From contig JASBNA010000007.1 in assembly GCA_038087015.1 (NCBI GenBank), positions 1,488,001 to 1,552,000 on the forward strand: a stretch of 64,000 nucleotides of DNA, read 5' to 3'. The notes beneath the pieces are model-generated. The model did no database searches, was not told the origin of the DNA, and saw nothing but the letters and a program-made list of their open reading frames with translations. Within the stretch, counting starts at the first letter, position 1; each line of letters begins with the position of its first letter. Source of the stretch: Cerrena zonata. Lineage: Eukaryota; Basidiomycota; Agaricomycetes; Polyporales; Cerrenaceae. Shown piece by piece: positions 47,840 through 59,113 of the stretch. Position numbers and translations under genes: made by a program.

Positions 47840-48467
47840 TCACTTCTCGTCTTCTCGTTTGCGCATGTTTTGTGTGAGTGGGGCGATGAGCTGACCGAGC
47901 AAAGACGGTCGTCTCTTCTTAACGTAAGTAGGTCTCGATATGGACTCTTGCTACAAGTTGTGGTGGTTAATTTTCAATCAACGATCACCATCGGAGTTGT
48001 GAAGATCATGCCTCAACTCACTTTGCTATGACCACCTTGGCTCTGACTCCGACTTCGCTGAAGTTGGGGCTCCACTCGTGGGGGCCCAATTTCCAGCACC
48101 ATCGGGTATCCTGATCCAGGAGGGCTCTGAGGAAAAGGTAATGGCGGTCTGGTTGTGCCTCCCCTCTCTCTTCCACGCCCTCTTGATCGCATACTATGCG
48201 CTTGTACGTGTCCCGATGACGTCGGTGACGCCGGTGACATTGGCGTTGGAAGTGCCACTGGTACCGCGCGGTGAAGCATCGACTGGTCAGAAGAGGCTGT
48301 CGTACGATTGGAAGAGGGTTCTTTGGAAGGTGGACGAGGGGGCGGTGGTGATGGTGGAGGGGAGGGCTCTTCATAACTCGTTTGCCTCGCCTGAGCCGCT
48401 ACCCAGCGTTTGGTCTTTCGAGATTCAACGTTTGCGACTCTTCGTATGGGTCATATCCGCGATCCAT
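47840..48467 (-). CDS. Small Pro/Ser-rich protein of unknown function, one frame break
   Basis: I do not recognise the family. The start at 48467 reads MDRGYDPYEESQTLNLE. After that the protein-like sequence continues one frame over as KTKRWVAAQARQTSYEEPS, a Pro-rich stretch, and HSMRSRGRGRERGG, then an intron (about 48023-47942, GTGAGT to TTGTAG) and a final exon SISRPTYVKKRRPSLLGQLI ending MRKREDEK. The break fits one missing A in the AAA run at 48416-48418. About 180 residues, basic, mostly disordered, no signal peptide. The clean intron and compact ends argue for a real gene despite the break. Confidence 0.6.
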
Positions 48468-49363
48468 GGTAGAAAAGGTGTATAAAAGTGATGTAGTATA
48501 GCTGGCAAGATGATAGCGGGATGCAAGAAGGAGGGAGGCTGGTTGCGGTGTATAAGCAACCGAGAGCAAATTGAATATAGTATAGTCGGCTTCGCAACTT
48601 TTAATTGTCTCTTGTCCGATGCCTGTCACGGACAAAGAAGGCAAGAAGGGCTACCTTCTCAGCACCACTTTCATCATAGCCCCGGGAGCGGTATCAACTT
48701 ATCAGGGATCTGTTACACTGACGGAAGTGCAACACTGTATTGGTCTCCCCGCGATCAACGAGCGAATCAATAAAGCTAGGCCATTGGTATTACTTGTAAA
48801 TCAGATGCCCAAGATGCAGATCCTTGTCGCGTGTTGCTTGGCCAGCCGCAATGATACGAAGAAGGAAAGCTGAAAGGAGAGTCAAGTTGCCTGAGAGCCC
48901 GAATTCCAAATGAAGCCGGCAGTGTGACCGGCATACATTGCATACACACGTCTTGGTGAGGCTCAGATCTAGAAGTACAGCGGGTGCCCTGAACGAAGTG
49001 TGAAGGTAAGAACACAAATCTCCAATAGGATCACATAAGGTGATAGAATTGCCGATGCTGTGCTAAGCCCTTGGAGCACTTCAGCAAAGCCAGCCCTGTC
49101 TGTCAGCCGGTGGTTTCCGGGTGTTACTGCGAGATTTCTTCGGTTGTGCGGAGAGCCACCAAGTCAACTCTTTTTTGGAGCTCTGCATCCACCATGATGT
49201 CAAATCAGGAAAGCGTAGCACGGAGAGACATCGCGTGACGGAAGAAGGACCAACGTTAGAACCGATTAGATGTTGTACTGTCCTGTTCGGGGACGAAACC
49301 CACGCGATCACACGCCTATCTGGAGAGAGTTTGGAGTACTGTGAGGGTTATACGTGGCCTAGT
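48468..49363. other. Intergenic, no gene seen
   Basis: About 0.9 kb between the start of the Pro-rich gene and the stop of the DCAF4-like gene. Short frames only, none protein-like. It contains the promoter of the Pro-rich gene. Confidence 0.5.
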
Positions 49364-51228
49364 TCAGTGTCGATGTTGCGGTTTGAATATATATTTGTAC
49401 AGCGCTTTCCCGCTAGCAACCCATAAGCATGGCTCATGATTCTGGCCTCCGTCGGTGACTTGTAGAGCAGGAATATCCGAAGGAAAAGGTTCCTTGAGCA
49501 ACAGAGGGGCTCTCTTTTGCAGAGGTATCAGAGATAGCCAGGGATACTCGGCTGATTGTGTGGTATTCGTGATAGGTGCAATGCGCTCTCCTGTCTGCAG
49601 GGACCAAGCGTTTAGCTTGCGATCATCACTTGCTGCGAACAAGATATCATGTTCCGGTGATATCGCTAGACCCTGACGAGAAGATATAACTGGACCATGT
49701 ATTACGAACACGAAATCTCACTCACCAACTTCTCCGAGAACTTGTTCAAATGTCCCTCAAAACGTATCAAAGGGTCTCTATTGCGGGAGAAGCGAATATC
49801 GTGGGTTTCAAGCTGAAGGATATCAGAAATAACTTAAACCTTGTGAGATTTGTATCACTCACCACACCGCCGATAGTACTGACAAGCAATTGCCAGTCAT
49901 GTACGACACTAAGGTGCGTTATTGCATGACCACTGTCCTTGAACCTCCCGTTTAGAAATTCGGTCGTGTTGGAGTCTGAGCCATGACTTATACGTCTATC
50001 GAAACCCTGTATAGAACCATTACGGCATCCAAGGAAACACAATTGCTATCCACCAGCGAGACGCTAGGTCAGCGAGGAGCCTTAAGGTTTTGTTGATACA
50101 ACTGACGTACCCCGGATTGATGTACAGACAGAACATCGCTTTGTGTTGAGAAAACATGGTGATTTATCGCCGTCGAGTTTATCAAGTCAGGAAACAGGAT
50201 TCCATACCCTGCAGCACCTTCGGTGATTATGTATGAGCCGAGCGTCAAAGAATCTGGACATGAACTTACCTAGTAGTAAAGATGTATCGAGAATATGTGC
50301 GTCTCGAACATCGTAGAATCGCTTCCCCATTAATCGCATTTGCGTCCATATATCTATCTCCTCTCTATAGCAAGTTCAGTAGACGCGATGCTGCTAGAGA
50401 CGAGTGATATACACACACTGAAGCCCGTAAATTTTGAAAAGAAATTTCGCATGATGAGCCCATTGATACTGCCCTACAGAAAGCTGATTCAGTTCTCGTT
50501 GTTGGGTGGATGCACATTCATATTTGAAAGTCCACCTACACGCGCACGTCTCGATTTGAACATACATTTCTGACCTGGGAACGGATAGGTATAGATGAGA
50601 CCCACTTTGATAAGACAACTCACTGGTGCACCAAGGAACAGCTCCCTGGTAGGCATTTGAGGTGCCATACTCTTATGCGTGAATACCCATCCATGTTGAT
50701 CGCCTACCATAGCCGTAGTCGAGCCATCTGGCTGTCTTGCAGCCTATTATACGCCAGCAAATATTGAGATGACTATGATAAAAATATCTGGGGAGTACTG
50801 ACCGAGAATGAAAGTATACTTCCATCTGTCACAGAATCTACACTGGCACAATGCATCTTGGAGATTTGCCGAAGTTCTAGAGTACTACAACTGTGTCACC
50901 GAATAATCTTTTTTTGCAGAATATGAGAGGTTTTAACATACTGTTTCAATCTTTGCGCGGAAGTGAAAGTCGCGCCACTCCGCAAGCGGTCGATCAAAAC
51001 CCATGTATTTGAAGGCTGATTTTGTAGAGGTTCGAGCTCTATTTTCTGACGCTTTCGGCGACCGTGACCGTTATCATCGTTTATTCCAGGGTTTTCCAGA
51101 CCGATTGTTCTATCAGTATCGCTCGAGGGTCCAGCAGTCCCAGGACCATTTGGGGGTCGAGATGAGATAGGAAAGTAACGGTTTCGTTCTGCATCCCAAT
51201 AGAGTCCAGGTAGTTCTCGAGGCAGCAT
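49364..51228 (-). CDS. WD-repeat protein, DCAF4 (WDR21)-like
   Basis: DCAF4 proteins are substrate receptors for CUL4-DDB1 ubiquitin ligases. The N-terminus MLPRELPGLYWDAERNRYFP matches the family's opening motif, and I place the start there (51228). An in-frame ATG at 51336 would add 36 residues of less typical sequence. A basic segment GRRKRQKIELEP follows. Later exons carry propeller-like pieces: MVGDQHGWVFTHKSM, ITEGAAGYGILFPDLINSTA, LCFLGCRNGSIQGFDRR, ITHLSVVHDWQLLVSTIGG and LAISPEHDILFAASDDRKLN followed by AWSLQTGER, a clear WD-type blade. The protein ends KYIFKPQHRH. At least six short introns. Family assignment rests on the N-terminal motif and the WD pattern; I cannot confirm the DDB1-binding residues. 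Confidence 0.7.
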
Positions 51229-51826
51229 TAGAAAAGTATATCTTGTGTACACAGTAGGAGTTGGTAAACGAGGAGAAAGAAAGAAATCTTCCAAAAAGTA
51301 GGATGGTGGTGGTAGTTCAGATCGAACGTTAGGCATGGGTCCTCGTGACTATTTCAGTTACTATCGCGGAATGACATAATCGGAAAATGTATGAACATGG
51401 ACAACAAAATATGACAGCAACATTTGTTTAGAGCTTAAGAAAGAATATTTCAAGTGCCACTTGCGTGGATATGTTTCTCGTGTCATAGCTATATGTTATG
51501 AACCTAGACATACCATTTTAGGTGAAGAACCTTCCCTATTTGGTCAAGGGACGCCTAAGAAAGTAACTTCCTCCATCCTTGCTCTTGCTAATTTACTAAT
51601 TTACTAGGCCCCTTTGAACCCGAGGCAAACTTATATGGCATCATATAGGCGTAATGTCAGCTCTATCAGCATTTATAGAGCAATATTCGGGGCTACGTCA
51701 AATATATCTCGAAACTTGACTGAACTTAACCGTATTCGACACCTCCAATTGTGCGGGTCGGCTGTAGTGTTCGACCCTCAGAAAGGAGACTACGTCCGCG
51801 GCATTGAACGACGCAAGATAGTACGA

Positions 51827-53159
51827 TTAAGGTTTGACTTTACATACAATCCATCGGTTCTCGACTCCTTCCTTCGGCCTAACTTCTCCAGCTACCTGTT
51901 TCTCTTGCAGCCACTCATTAACCCGCGATGTTGACGCTGCGTCGTCTGGAGAATGCAAGTTAACCAAAGGCAGACATAGTGATCGGCACAACCAGGTTCG
52001 AGTTGCTGGTACGCCAGAAGCATTGTCCATCATGACGTCGCAATGAAGTTCTCTGTAAGCGCTGCGCAGAACAAGCCAAGTGGTGTTCTTCGCCTTTGTG
52101 CGAATAGAGTTGATTAGCGAAAACAACGCATCACGAGCTAGATCTCGATGAATGGTACGAGAGTTGTTGTGTGAACGTTGGAGATTTGATGATGATACGG
52201 TGACACCATCCTTTGACGCAGGCAGTAAACCCAGCAATGTGGTGTTCTCTGTCAACGTATGCAGTCTAGTGTAGTTACGCGTTCTAAGGCTGCGTGCGAG
52301 AGCGGCAATCCATTGACTTTGTTCGGACGATTTGGGGAGGAAAGTCGAGGGCAATGTGGCTTTGTGATCGTAAAATCGACTCTGCGATGGATAACCGGAG
52401 TCGAGAAAGTGAAGTAATGAGAGGAGGGAAGCCGTCCGGGCCGTTGCAGGAACTTCTGGGAACGACAAGTAGAGGCGAGGTAGCAGATGAGTGATGACCG
52501 ATGTTGTTTGAGCGGGGGAGTGGAATATGATGGAAAGATAGAGTGAAGTTTCGTATGCTGGCCGAGACAATAGAGACCCTGCATAAATCCCAAGAATCCA
52601 CGCCGTATGGATCTAGAACGCATACCTTCTAAAGCGAATAAGTCGTTTCGTTTCGTTGACAGTAAACCTTCCCGTAGCTTGCCTACAGAGCTTCTTAGCA
52701 ATAGAGTCAAATAGACGCAATTCAAATACGCCTCACGGAACAAGATGAGAATGTTCCCCTCGACATCTTCTCGTTGCCTCACATTGGCTATCGTGTTTCC
52801 ATCACCGGTACCAATACTGCCAAATTGCTTCCAATAATCCTGTAGCTAAGGGTGGAAGACATCAACAAATATCATGATCCACTCCGAGATGAATTATATG
52901 TCATCGAATGGCCACCATACCTTGTCTTCGATGAATGTACGATACTCTTCTTGAACTTTATAATTCCTCAATCTAATCTTTTTGGTTGGCAATTAGACCA
53001 TCGAGCTGCGGCAGAAGGCCAGGGTAATCGGTGGCGCACTCACGCATCACCATCTTTTTCCAGACCAGAGCTTCGACTAACAGACGCGATGAGTTCCATG
53101 TGTCGCTTGCCCGCATGGTACACCTTGTGGGGTCGAGCAGCATGGTGGGCTCTTGACAT
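51827..53159 (-). CDS. Tentative SAC3/GANP-type helical protein
   Basis: Start MSRAHHAARPHKVYHAGKRH at 53159, joined by introns to ALRNYKVQEEYRTFIEDK, then DYWKQFGSIGTGDGNTIANV, LFREAYLNCVYLTLLLRSSV and GLLSTKRNDLFALE. The last exon (about 52560-51827) starts YETSLYLSIIFHSPAQTTSV and ends WIVCKVKP. The protein is all-helical, about 400 residues. SLINSIRTKAKNTTWLVLRS and TRTWLCRSLCLP recall the PCI-like fold of SAC3/GANP/THP3 proteins, which act in mRNA export or spindle function, but I could be wrong. No signal peptide. A single coherent frame across four introns makes the gene itself solid even though its function is uncertain. Confidence 0.6.
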
Positions 53160-53494
53160 GGCAATCTCTAACGCGCAAAAGGGAAATAGAGTATAAAGCT
53201 AAACGGGACCTGTGTCGGGATCCGTAACTACTACCTCCGAAGCCTTGTTTTTCGGTTTCCTGGATACTTGCTCCTTTGCTCTGTGTTCTGAGCTCTTGTG
53301 GTGGTTAGTGGTCAAGAAGGTCAGGTAATAAGTTCAAGGTTAGGGTTCGTTGCAAATTACGTCCTTGAACGCCGTTGACGGAGATTACACGTCGCCTAAC
53401 GGTGACTTACCTGTTCTAGATGATCGTATGCGATTTTGACTCTTGTTATTACATCGTTACCTCCTTAGACGACCTAGAGGACTCAGGCAGCGAC
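53160..53494. promoter_or_regulatory. Divergent promoter region, SAC3-like / DUF3605 genes
   Basis: 335 bp between the two start codons; must serve both genes. No clear TATA box. An in-frame ATG at 53420 could extend the DUF3605 protein upstream. Confidence 0.4.
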
Positions 53495-54625
53495 ATGACC
53501 GTAGACAACATTGTTGTTTCTCCATCTCAGCCTACTACTCAGGCTCTGACTGCAGAGAATGTGCCTCTGCGCTCTGGACCACCAACGCGGGAAGAATTAT
53601 TGGTTCATTACCCGGCTAGATTTACATGGGATCAATTGAAGACATTCGTCAATTCGGGGTACGTGACTAATTGAACTCTTGTAATTATGCCTTTCAGATA
53701 TCGAATTTGATGAAGGGACCTTGGAATGTTGAAACGAGATAAGAAACTCCAAATTCGCTATATGGCGTGGTCTAAAGAAATCAAGGAAGAGTACGGAAGT
53801 ATGGGTATGTGATTCTGAATACCACCTAACTACAAAGTATGCAGGTTTAAACTTGTCCTTTAATAGTGAACTACCTCCTGGAACATCGACTGCAATGGGG
53901 GAAACCCGATGCCTTATCAATCATACCTAGTCGTCTCGACCCTCCTGGATTAGGACGCTCTCCTGGGTCTGAGCCTACGTCCGTCTAGCTCTTTAGCGAA
54001 AGACCGGAAACCTAATTTACCCCCCATACCTACCGATGCCCCTGCTTACTTTAAAGCAGATATTCCTCCCGAATTAGTTAGTGTAATCATGAACGATTGG
54101 CCTTATTCAGGTATAGCTTTCCACAAAATCTAATCTTCGTAAGGATAAGAACTGAAGGGAATTATTTGAATGCAGTTCCACCAGAGATAGAGCATAGTCT
54201 CATCTGGACTCGACTGCCCATGACTCCAACAGACTTACCACCTTCTCTGGCTCCTCGTATTGCACAAGATGGACTATGGGGATTTACCGGTAATGATTCG
54301 CCGCCCCCGTCTCCCAGTCTATTGCCTGCTTGTCTCCCAGCATTAGCGGAGTGGGGCGTCACTATGGACAACCTCATTAGATCCCCCAAGGGCACTCCCG
54401 AGGAAGAGGAACGTGTAAAACGAGCCGGAGATGAAATTAGTACCTTCGTCAAAAGACGGTGGAACGAGGATGAGTGGGAAACTGCTTGGTTTGTCAATCC
54501 CCCCGTAAGTCGCAGTTTCACGTTCAGCTCGACAATACTGAATGGATGATATGCAGCGACTGCAAAGCATTCCGGGTTTAGCACATGCCCATGTATTCGC
54601 AAAATACAAAGGCAAGGACAATTAG
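53495..54625 (+). CDS. DUF3605 family protein, one frame break
   Basis: Fungal family of unknown function, about 250-300 residues. Exons: 53495-53658, 53716-53804, 53867-54110, 54176-54504, 54557-54625. Hallmarks are YPARFTWDQLKTFVNSG then DLGMLKRDKKLQIRYMAWSK, EIKEEYGSMVNYLLEHRLQW and IMNDWPYSVPPEIEHSLIWT, and near the end FVKRRWNEDEWETAWFVNPP and HAHVFAKYKG. All are typical DUF3605 features. In the third exon the frame shifts after RLDPPGL: one extra G at 53953-53954 explains it, since the same exon then reads DALLGLSLRPSSSLAKDRKP up to the next donor. I started at 53495 because sequence upstream of it is not protein-like; 53420 is the alternative. Confidence 0.82.
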
Positions 54626-54814
54626 ATGAAGATTAGATTCTTACACTTTCATACCATTTAATATTGGATACTATCACATTTTACGGGACTTTGACTGGAT
54701 GTACCTACAATTAGTGGGTATTGTGAATTTTAGTACATGCCTATGGAAATTTCTATTCAATACATTGCAATTGGATCGACCCTAAAAAACCCTCACACGA
54801 CACAAAAATAGACT

Positions 54815-56095
54815 CTACTTTATAGTGACCTTGCTCAGCAAATCTGCGAGGTCATCGGTAGCCTTCTCTATGGTGGTTTGTGCGGCGGGTTCTGGGACGG
54901 TAGGTTTGGTCTCGGCTTCGGCTTCCTTTGCTTCCTCCGCAGCTTCTTCTTTCTCTTCTTCCTCTTCCTCTTCATCATCATTGATAATCACCTTGCCGCC
55001 TCGCCTCTGCAATATTCCAGCAAGAGTCTGGATAATCTCATCCTCCTCATCGAATTCGTTCCATTGGATTTCCAAACGTTTGAGAACAGGAAGAACTTCG
55101 GGAATTGCTTCAGCGAGTAGCTCGAACGTTCGAGTCTCCAAGTTGTTGTTCTCCAACTTGAGATGATTGAGTTTAGGATTCGATCCTGCCGCGAGTGGCG
55201 CAAAGATCGGCGAGACGTCACCGTCCTCATCTGCGAGAACACAGTCGGACAAGTTCAGGGTGAGGAGCTCCGGCCATGACTTCAAAACTTCTGCCATGGC
55301 AGTTGCACCCTTCTCCGAGAATGTGTTATCTTGGAGGTCGAGATGTTGTAAATTGGGGTTGGCAGATATACCGCGAACAAGTTCGATGATACCATCCATG
55401 CGGATACCGTTCTGCGGCATCTTGATCTCGACGAGTCCTCCATGTTCTTTGAACGCCTGCTGCCCATGCAGATGCGGACCCGTCCTCCAACCTATTCCTT
55501 CCACAGATAACCGTCCTCAAATTCGATGCCTTTCCCTCCTTCTTGGAAAGCTGAGCGGACTGGAGAAGTGCATCAGCAATGACAGCACCTCCAGTGGGGC
55601 CAAGTCCGTTATTGTTCAACCTGAGGATTTGGAAGGTCCGGTTCTGAGTAAGGAAAGGGACGATGGGATCGACGGAACGACCGCCGAAGGCATTGTCGCT
55701 CAAGTTGATTTCGACAAGCGTATCTCTGGGGATGAGAGCATCGCAGATGTTTTGTAAAGCTTGTGGGATCTCACTGATCAGACGACCGGTGAAGATATCA
55801 GCAAAATCGGCAACCTGATAGAGGGTACAAATGGAGATGGGACGTTGGTATATGCAATGGTGAAGATGGGTGTAAAGATATTAAGATTGACGCGTACCTT
55901 GAGAGAAGTCGTCTTTCCTAGAAACTCTGCGAGTGCTTCAGAAGCTCCAATACCGACTGTGTTGCCACCGAAGTGTACTTCTTCGATCAGGGCTGGATCG
56001 AATCCGGTCAGGTAGGGCTCGATATCGGCTTTGGTGTCGAGTTTAAGGCCACGGCCGTGAAGAGAGAAGATTTTGGGATCCGTGATGGGTACCAT
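54815..56095 (-). CDS. RNA1: Ran GTPase-activating protein (RanGAP1/Rna1), one frame break
   Basis: Stimulates GTP hydrolysis by Ran in the cytoplasm, giving direction to nuclear transport. Two exons, 56095-55898 and 55814-54815. Leucine-rich repeats run from EVHFGGNTVGIGASEALAEF onwards. DIFTGRLISEIPQAL contains the Thr-Gly-Arg with the catalytic-loop arginine of Rna1 proteins. Further repeats include LVEINLSDNAFGG, ILRLNNNGLGPTGG, LQHLDLQDNTF and LLTLNLSDCVLADEDGD. The acidic tail (a Glu run) and KATDDLADLLSKVTI end the protein. Between DGSASAWA and AFKEHGGLVEIKMPQNGIRM the frame changes; one extra base at 55456-55457 accounts for it. RanGAP is essential, so a sequence error is the likely cause. 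Confidence 0.93.
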
Positions 56096-56421
56096 CGTGT
56101 TCGTTAAGTGCGTAAGTGGGTATATAGAGGGTAGAGAGTAGAGAGTAGATGGAAGGAGTTGGAAAGGTCGGTGGACAAGGGCAGTGGCCCAAAAGCCCTG
56201 AAGTGGCTGTGCTATAATTTGTTGATCTCATCTTATCTCGTGTTTACCCCTGATCAGGCTCACTCTCGATCGTTTATCGTGGCGGGACTGCACCGTGAGT
56301 TCATTTCAAGTTAACATCCTATCATATTCGCGTTCGAGTTCCCCCTGACCACTGCTAAGCAACAAACTACTTGCATAGACACTATAACATCTTAATTCTA
56401 TAATATAAACCCAACTTATCC
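56096..56421. promoter_or_regulatory. Divergent promoter region, RanGAP / chromodomain genes
   Basis: 326 bp between the start codons of two divergently transcribed nuclear-function genes; both promoters must be here. No strong TATA. Confidence 0.45.
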
Positions 56422-58877
56422 ATGTCTTCGGATGAACAATGGGAGGCTCTCGAAATCACTGGCGAGGACTCTAAACGGTACAAAATTAAGTGGGCCGGTA
56501 TCGACCCAGATACTAGGGAACCTTGGGAGGATTCATGGACTCTGAAGAAGGACGTTACTTCTGGTCTCGTTAACGCCTGGAACTACAAGAAAGCACTAGT
56601 TGCTCAGCAGAAACGAAAGACACAAACTAGTACCTCAAGCTCTACTTCGAAGTCGGTTGTAGCGCGTAAGTCGCGTGTTGCAAGGAGCAAACATTCAGAG
56701 GACTCATCGGAGAGCATACGACAATGGGAATCTGACTACGAGGAGGTCCCGAAGAAGCCGGCGAAGAACTCAGCGCAAAGGAAGCCGACAGCGAAGGGGA
56801 AGGCTAAGGAACGTGCACGTCCGGCGAAAGCGACCAACCCTGAATCCGAGAGTGACGATGAGACTGTGGAAAGTCATTCAAGGACTCGTACCAGATCTAC
56901 TCGAAGTAGAGGTAATGTACATCACCATGCAGTAAATTATAGTTAACGTTGTTGACTTGATTTTAGGATCTGAGCGTATACAGAGTACCATTGAAGCCGA
57001 TGAACCAGTGATCAAAATAGGTCCTCCAAAGAGGAAGAAGAGGAAAGCGAACAATACGTCGGAAGGCTCGCCACAGAAGAAACGAAGGCTACCAAGTTAT
57101 ACGACCGACGACGACTCCGGACGGTTTCGAGCTCCCTCAGCTCCCCGTCGCGACGCGTCTGAAGGATCCCATTTTGGTTCAAGTGTCAATGACGTCTCTA
57201 CCCGTCCTTACCAGTTAAAACAACGCGTCCCTGTTCAGTTTTTTGTAGCACCTTATATACCGCGAACTCCTTCTCACTCCCCTTCTCCCCGACCCCCTGC
57301 ATGTTCGCCTGAAGTTCTACATAACGAACCACTCGAAGATCCGTCTGAAAATCCATCCGGGGATGTACTCGAGGACGGTCCGCCGCCACCACCGCCACGG
57401 GCTCCTTCTCTAGCTGAAGAGGACGAAGAGGACGCAGAGAAGAGTCTTCTTCACGAAATGGAGAAATCCTATCTGAACTTAGACCCTCGACAGTCCCCTA
57501 CCTCCCCTGTCCGTCTTCCATTGCGAGAAAGCCAACAGGAGGTTATCGACGAGACGGTGAGGATGTGCATGAAATCTATTTGGTTATATTGACAGAGCTA
57601 TCATTGTAGATTTATCTTGTGGAACAGTCGTCGTATCCTGTTACAACTACGACACAGGAGGTTAATGTGGGAACTCAGTCACAGGTATGATAACATTTTC
57701 TGACGAGTAAATACAAGGACCAATCTCTCTTATTGAATCGAAAAGCTACTCTTGACTTCGCAACTCTCACCTAGCCAACCCCGACGTCAAAATCACCAAG
57801 AGTACAACCAACTATCCGCCGACTATGCTAGACTTCAAGCCGAACACACAGCTCTCGAGGCAACGCTCGATTCATTAGAAGAAACACTCAGCTTTATGAA
57901 CGACAGAGTCTCCCAGCTCGACAAACTAGTCGACAAACTTCGTCATCAGCGTCATACAGAACTGCATACGATTTTCGATGCGAAGATTCAGGCGTTGGAA
58001 ACAGAGCTGAAGAAGGCCAACCAACTTATCCTCGTTTTGGAGGCGAAAGATCGTCTGACGAATGACGAGGTTCGGTATCGAGCTGCGTGCGAACCTGAAC
58101 TGAGGGCGCGGAACAAGGAGCTGAAGACTGCTGTTAAACAGACTGCGAAGACTGGCATAGATCTTCAGTTAACTATCGAGGACTTACTGAATAAGATCGA
58201 AACCCTCGAGGTATCTGTGAAGATGTTGGAGGATAGGAACAAGCGGTGTAAAGATGCGCTAACTATATCTCAAGAGAGGGTTCGGGAGGTTGAAGAAGAT
58301 GCGGGAGGGGATAAGGAGACAATACGGAGACTCCAGGAAGCCACTAGGGAGTCTGAGAGTAAGATAGCGAAACTTGAAGAGACGGTGGCTAACTCCGAAG
58401 AGAGGCTACAGGAGCTTGAAGAAGAAGCGATGGGGTCTAAGGAGACCATACGAAGACTCGAAGAAGCCACTAAGGACTCCTCGATTGAGTTTGTTAAGCT
58501 CGAACAGGCGTTGAAGGAGTCGGAGCGCCTTCGCGAGAAACTGCTTTCCAAAGAGCAAGCGTATTCCTCAGTTTCTGCTGTACAGGACGAGGATATCGAG
58601 TTGGAGCGCAAGTATGCTGTTTGCGAGTTTGTTCTTGATGGAAAGAGATGCCTGAAAAGGTTTCATACTGGCGAGGTAAGTTTCTCATTTTCTTTATGTG
58701 ACTAGCAATATTTATTGTGGTTCTTTGTAGGCGGTCGTGCAGCATGCTTTACAGAGCATTACACCAAACTTGAAGACCTTTGACTTTCATATTTTGGTTC
58801 CTTGCACAGCATATCACCTATCCCCTGCTCTCATTGTATATGTAGCCATTGACACATCTTGGATATATCTTGAATAA
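56422..58877 (+). CDS. Chromodomain protein with C-terminal coiled coil
   Basis: Exons 56422-56911, 56967-57556, 57610-57684, 57746-58675, 58731-58877 join in one frame, about 740 residues. A chromodomain-like fold starts at about residue 8: WEALEITGEDSKRYKIKWAG, PWEDSWTLKKDVTSGLVNAW, with aromatic residues placed for binding methyl-lysine; its acidic insert DPDTRE is slightly longer than usual. A basic, Ser-rich linker follows (KRKKRKAN, QKKRRLPS). Exon 4 is a long coiled coil with a tandem 42-residue duplication (about 58292-58543). Near the end CEFVLDGKRCLKRFHTGE resembles half of a C2H2 finger, with a later QHAL, but a second His is not obvious. Likely a chromatin reader. The final exon is the least certain. 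Confidence 0.78.
58292..58543 (+). repeat. Tandem 42-residue coiled-coil duplication
   Basis: Two adjacent 126-nt units encode EEDAGGDKETIRRLQEAT and EEEAMGSKETIRRLEEAT as their first halves, with weaker match in the second halves (SKIAKLEETVANSEERL and EFVKLEQALKESERL). Unit length equals six heptads, so the coil stays in register. Confidence 0.8.
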
Positions 58878-59113
58878 ACAAGCATTGGTTTTCATAAAAA
58901 CTAGCAAATGAGTACCTTAAACAGGGTATGACAACGACTTCAGGGACACTAAACATCGAGTGACAAATATTGAGTAAAGGAATAGAACGGATACCACCAT
59001 TGGGTGGTCTCCGACGCTGTAGCATAAATTAATTTACTGCAAATGATCAGCGATGACGAAAGCATATCGAAAGCCAAAAGAAAACCGAAATTAGCACCAA
59101 GGAAACCAAAACT

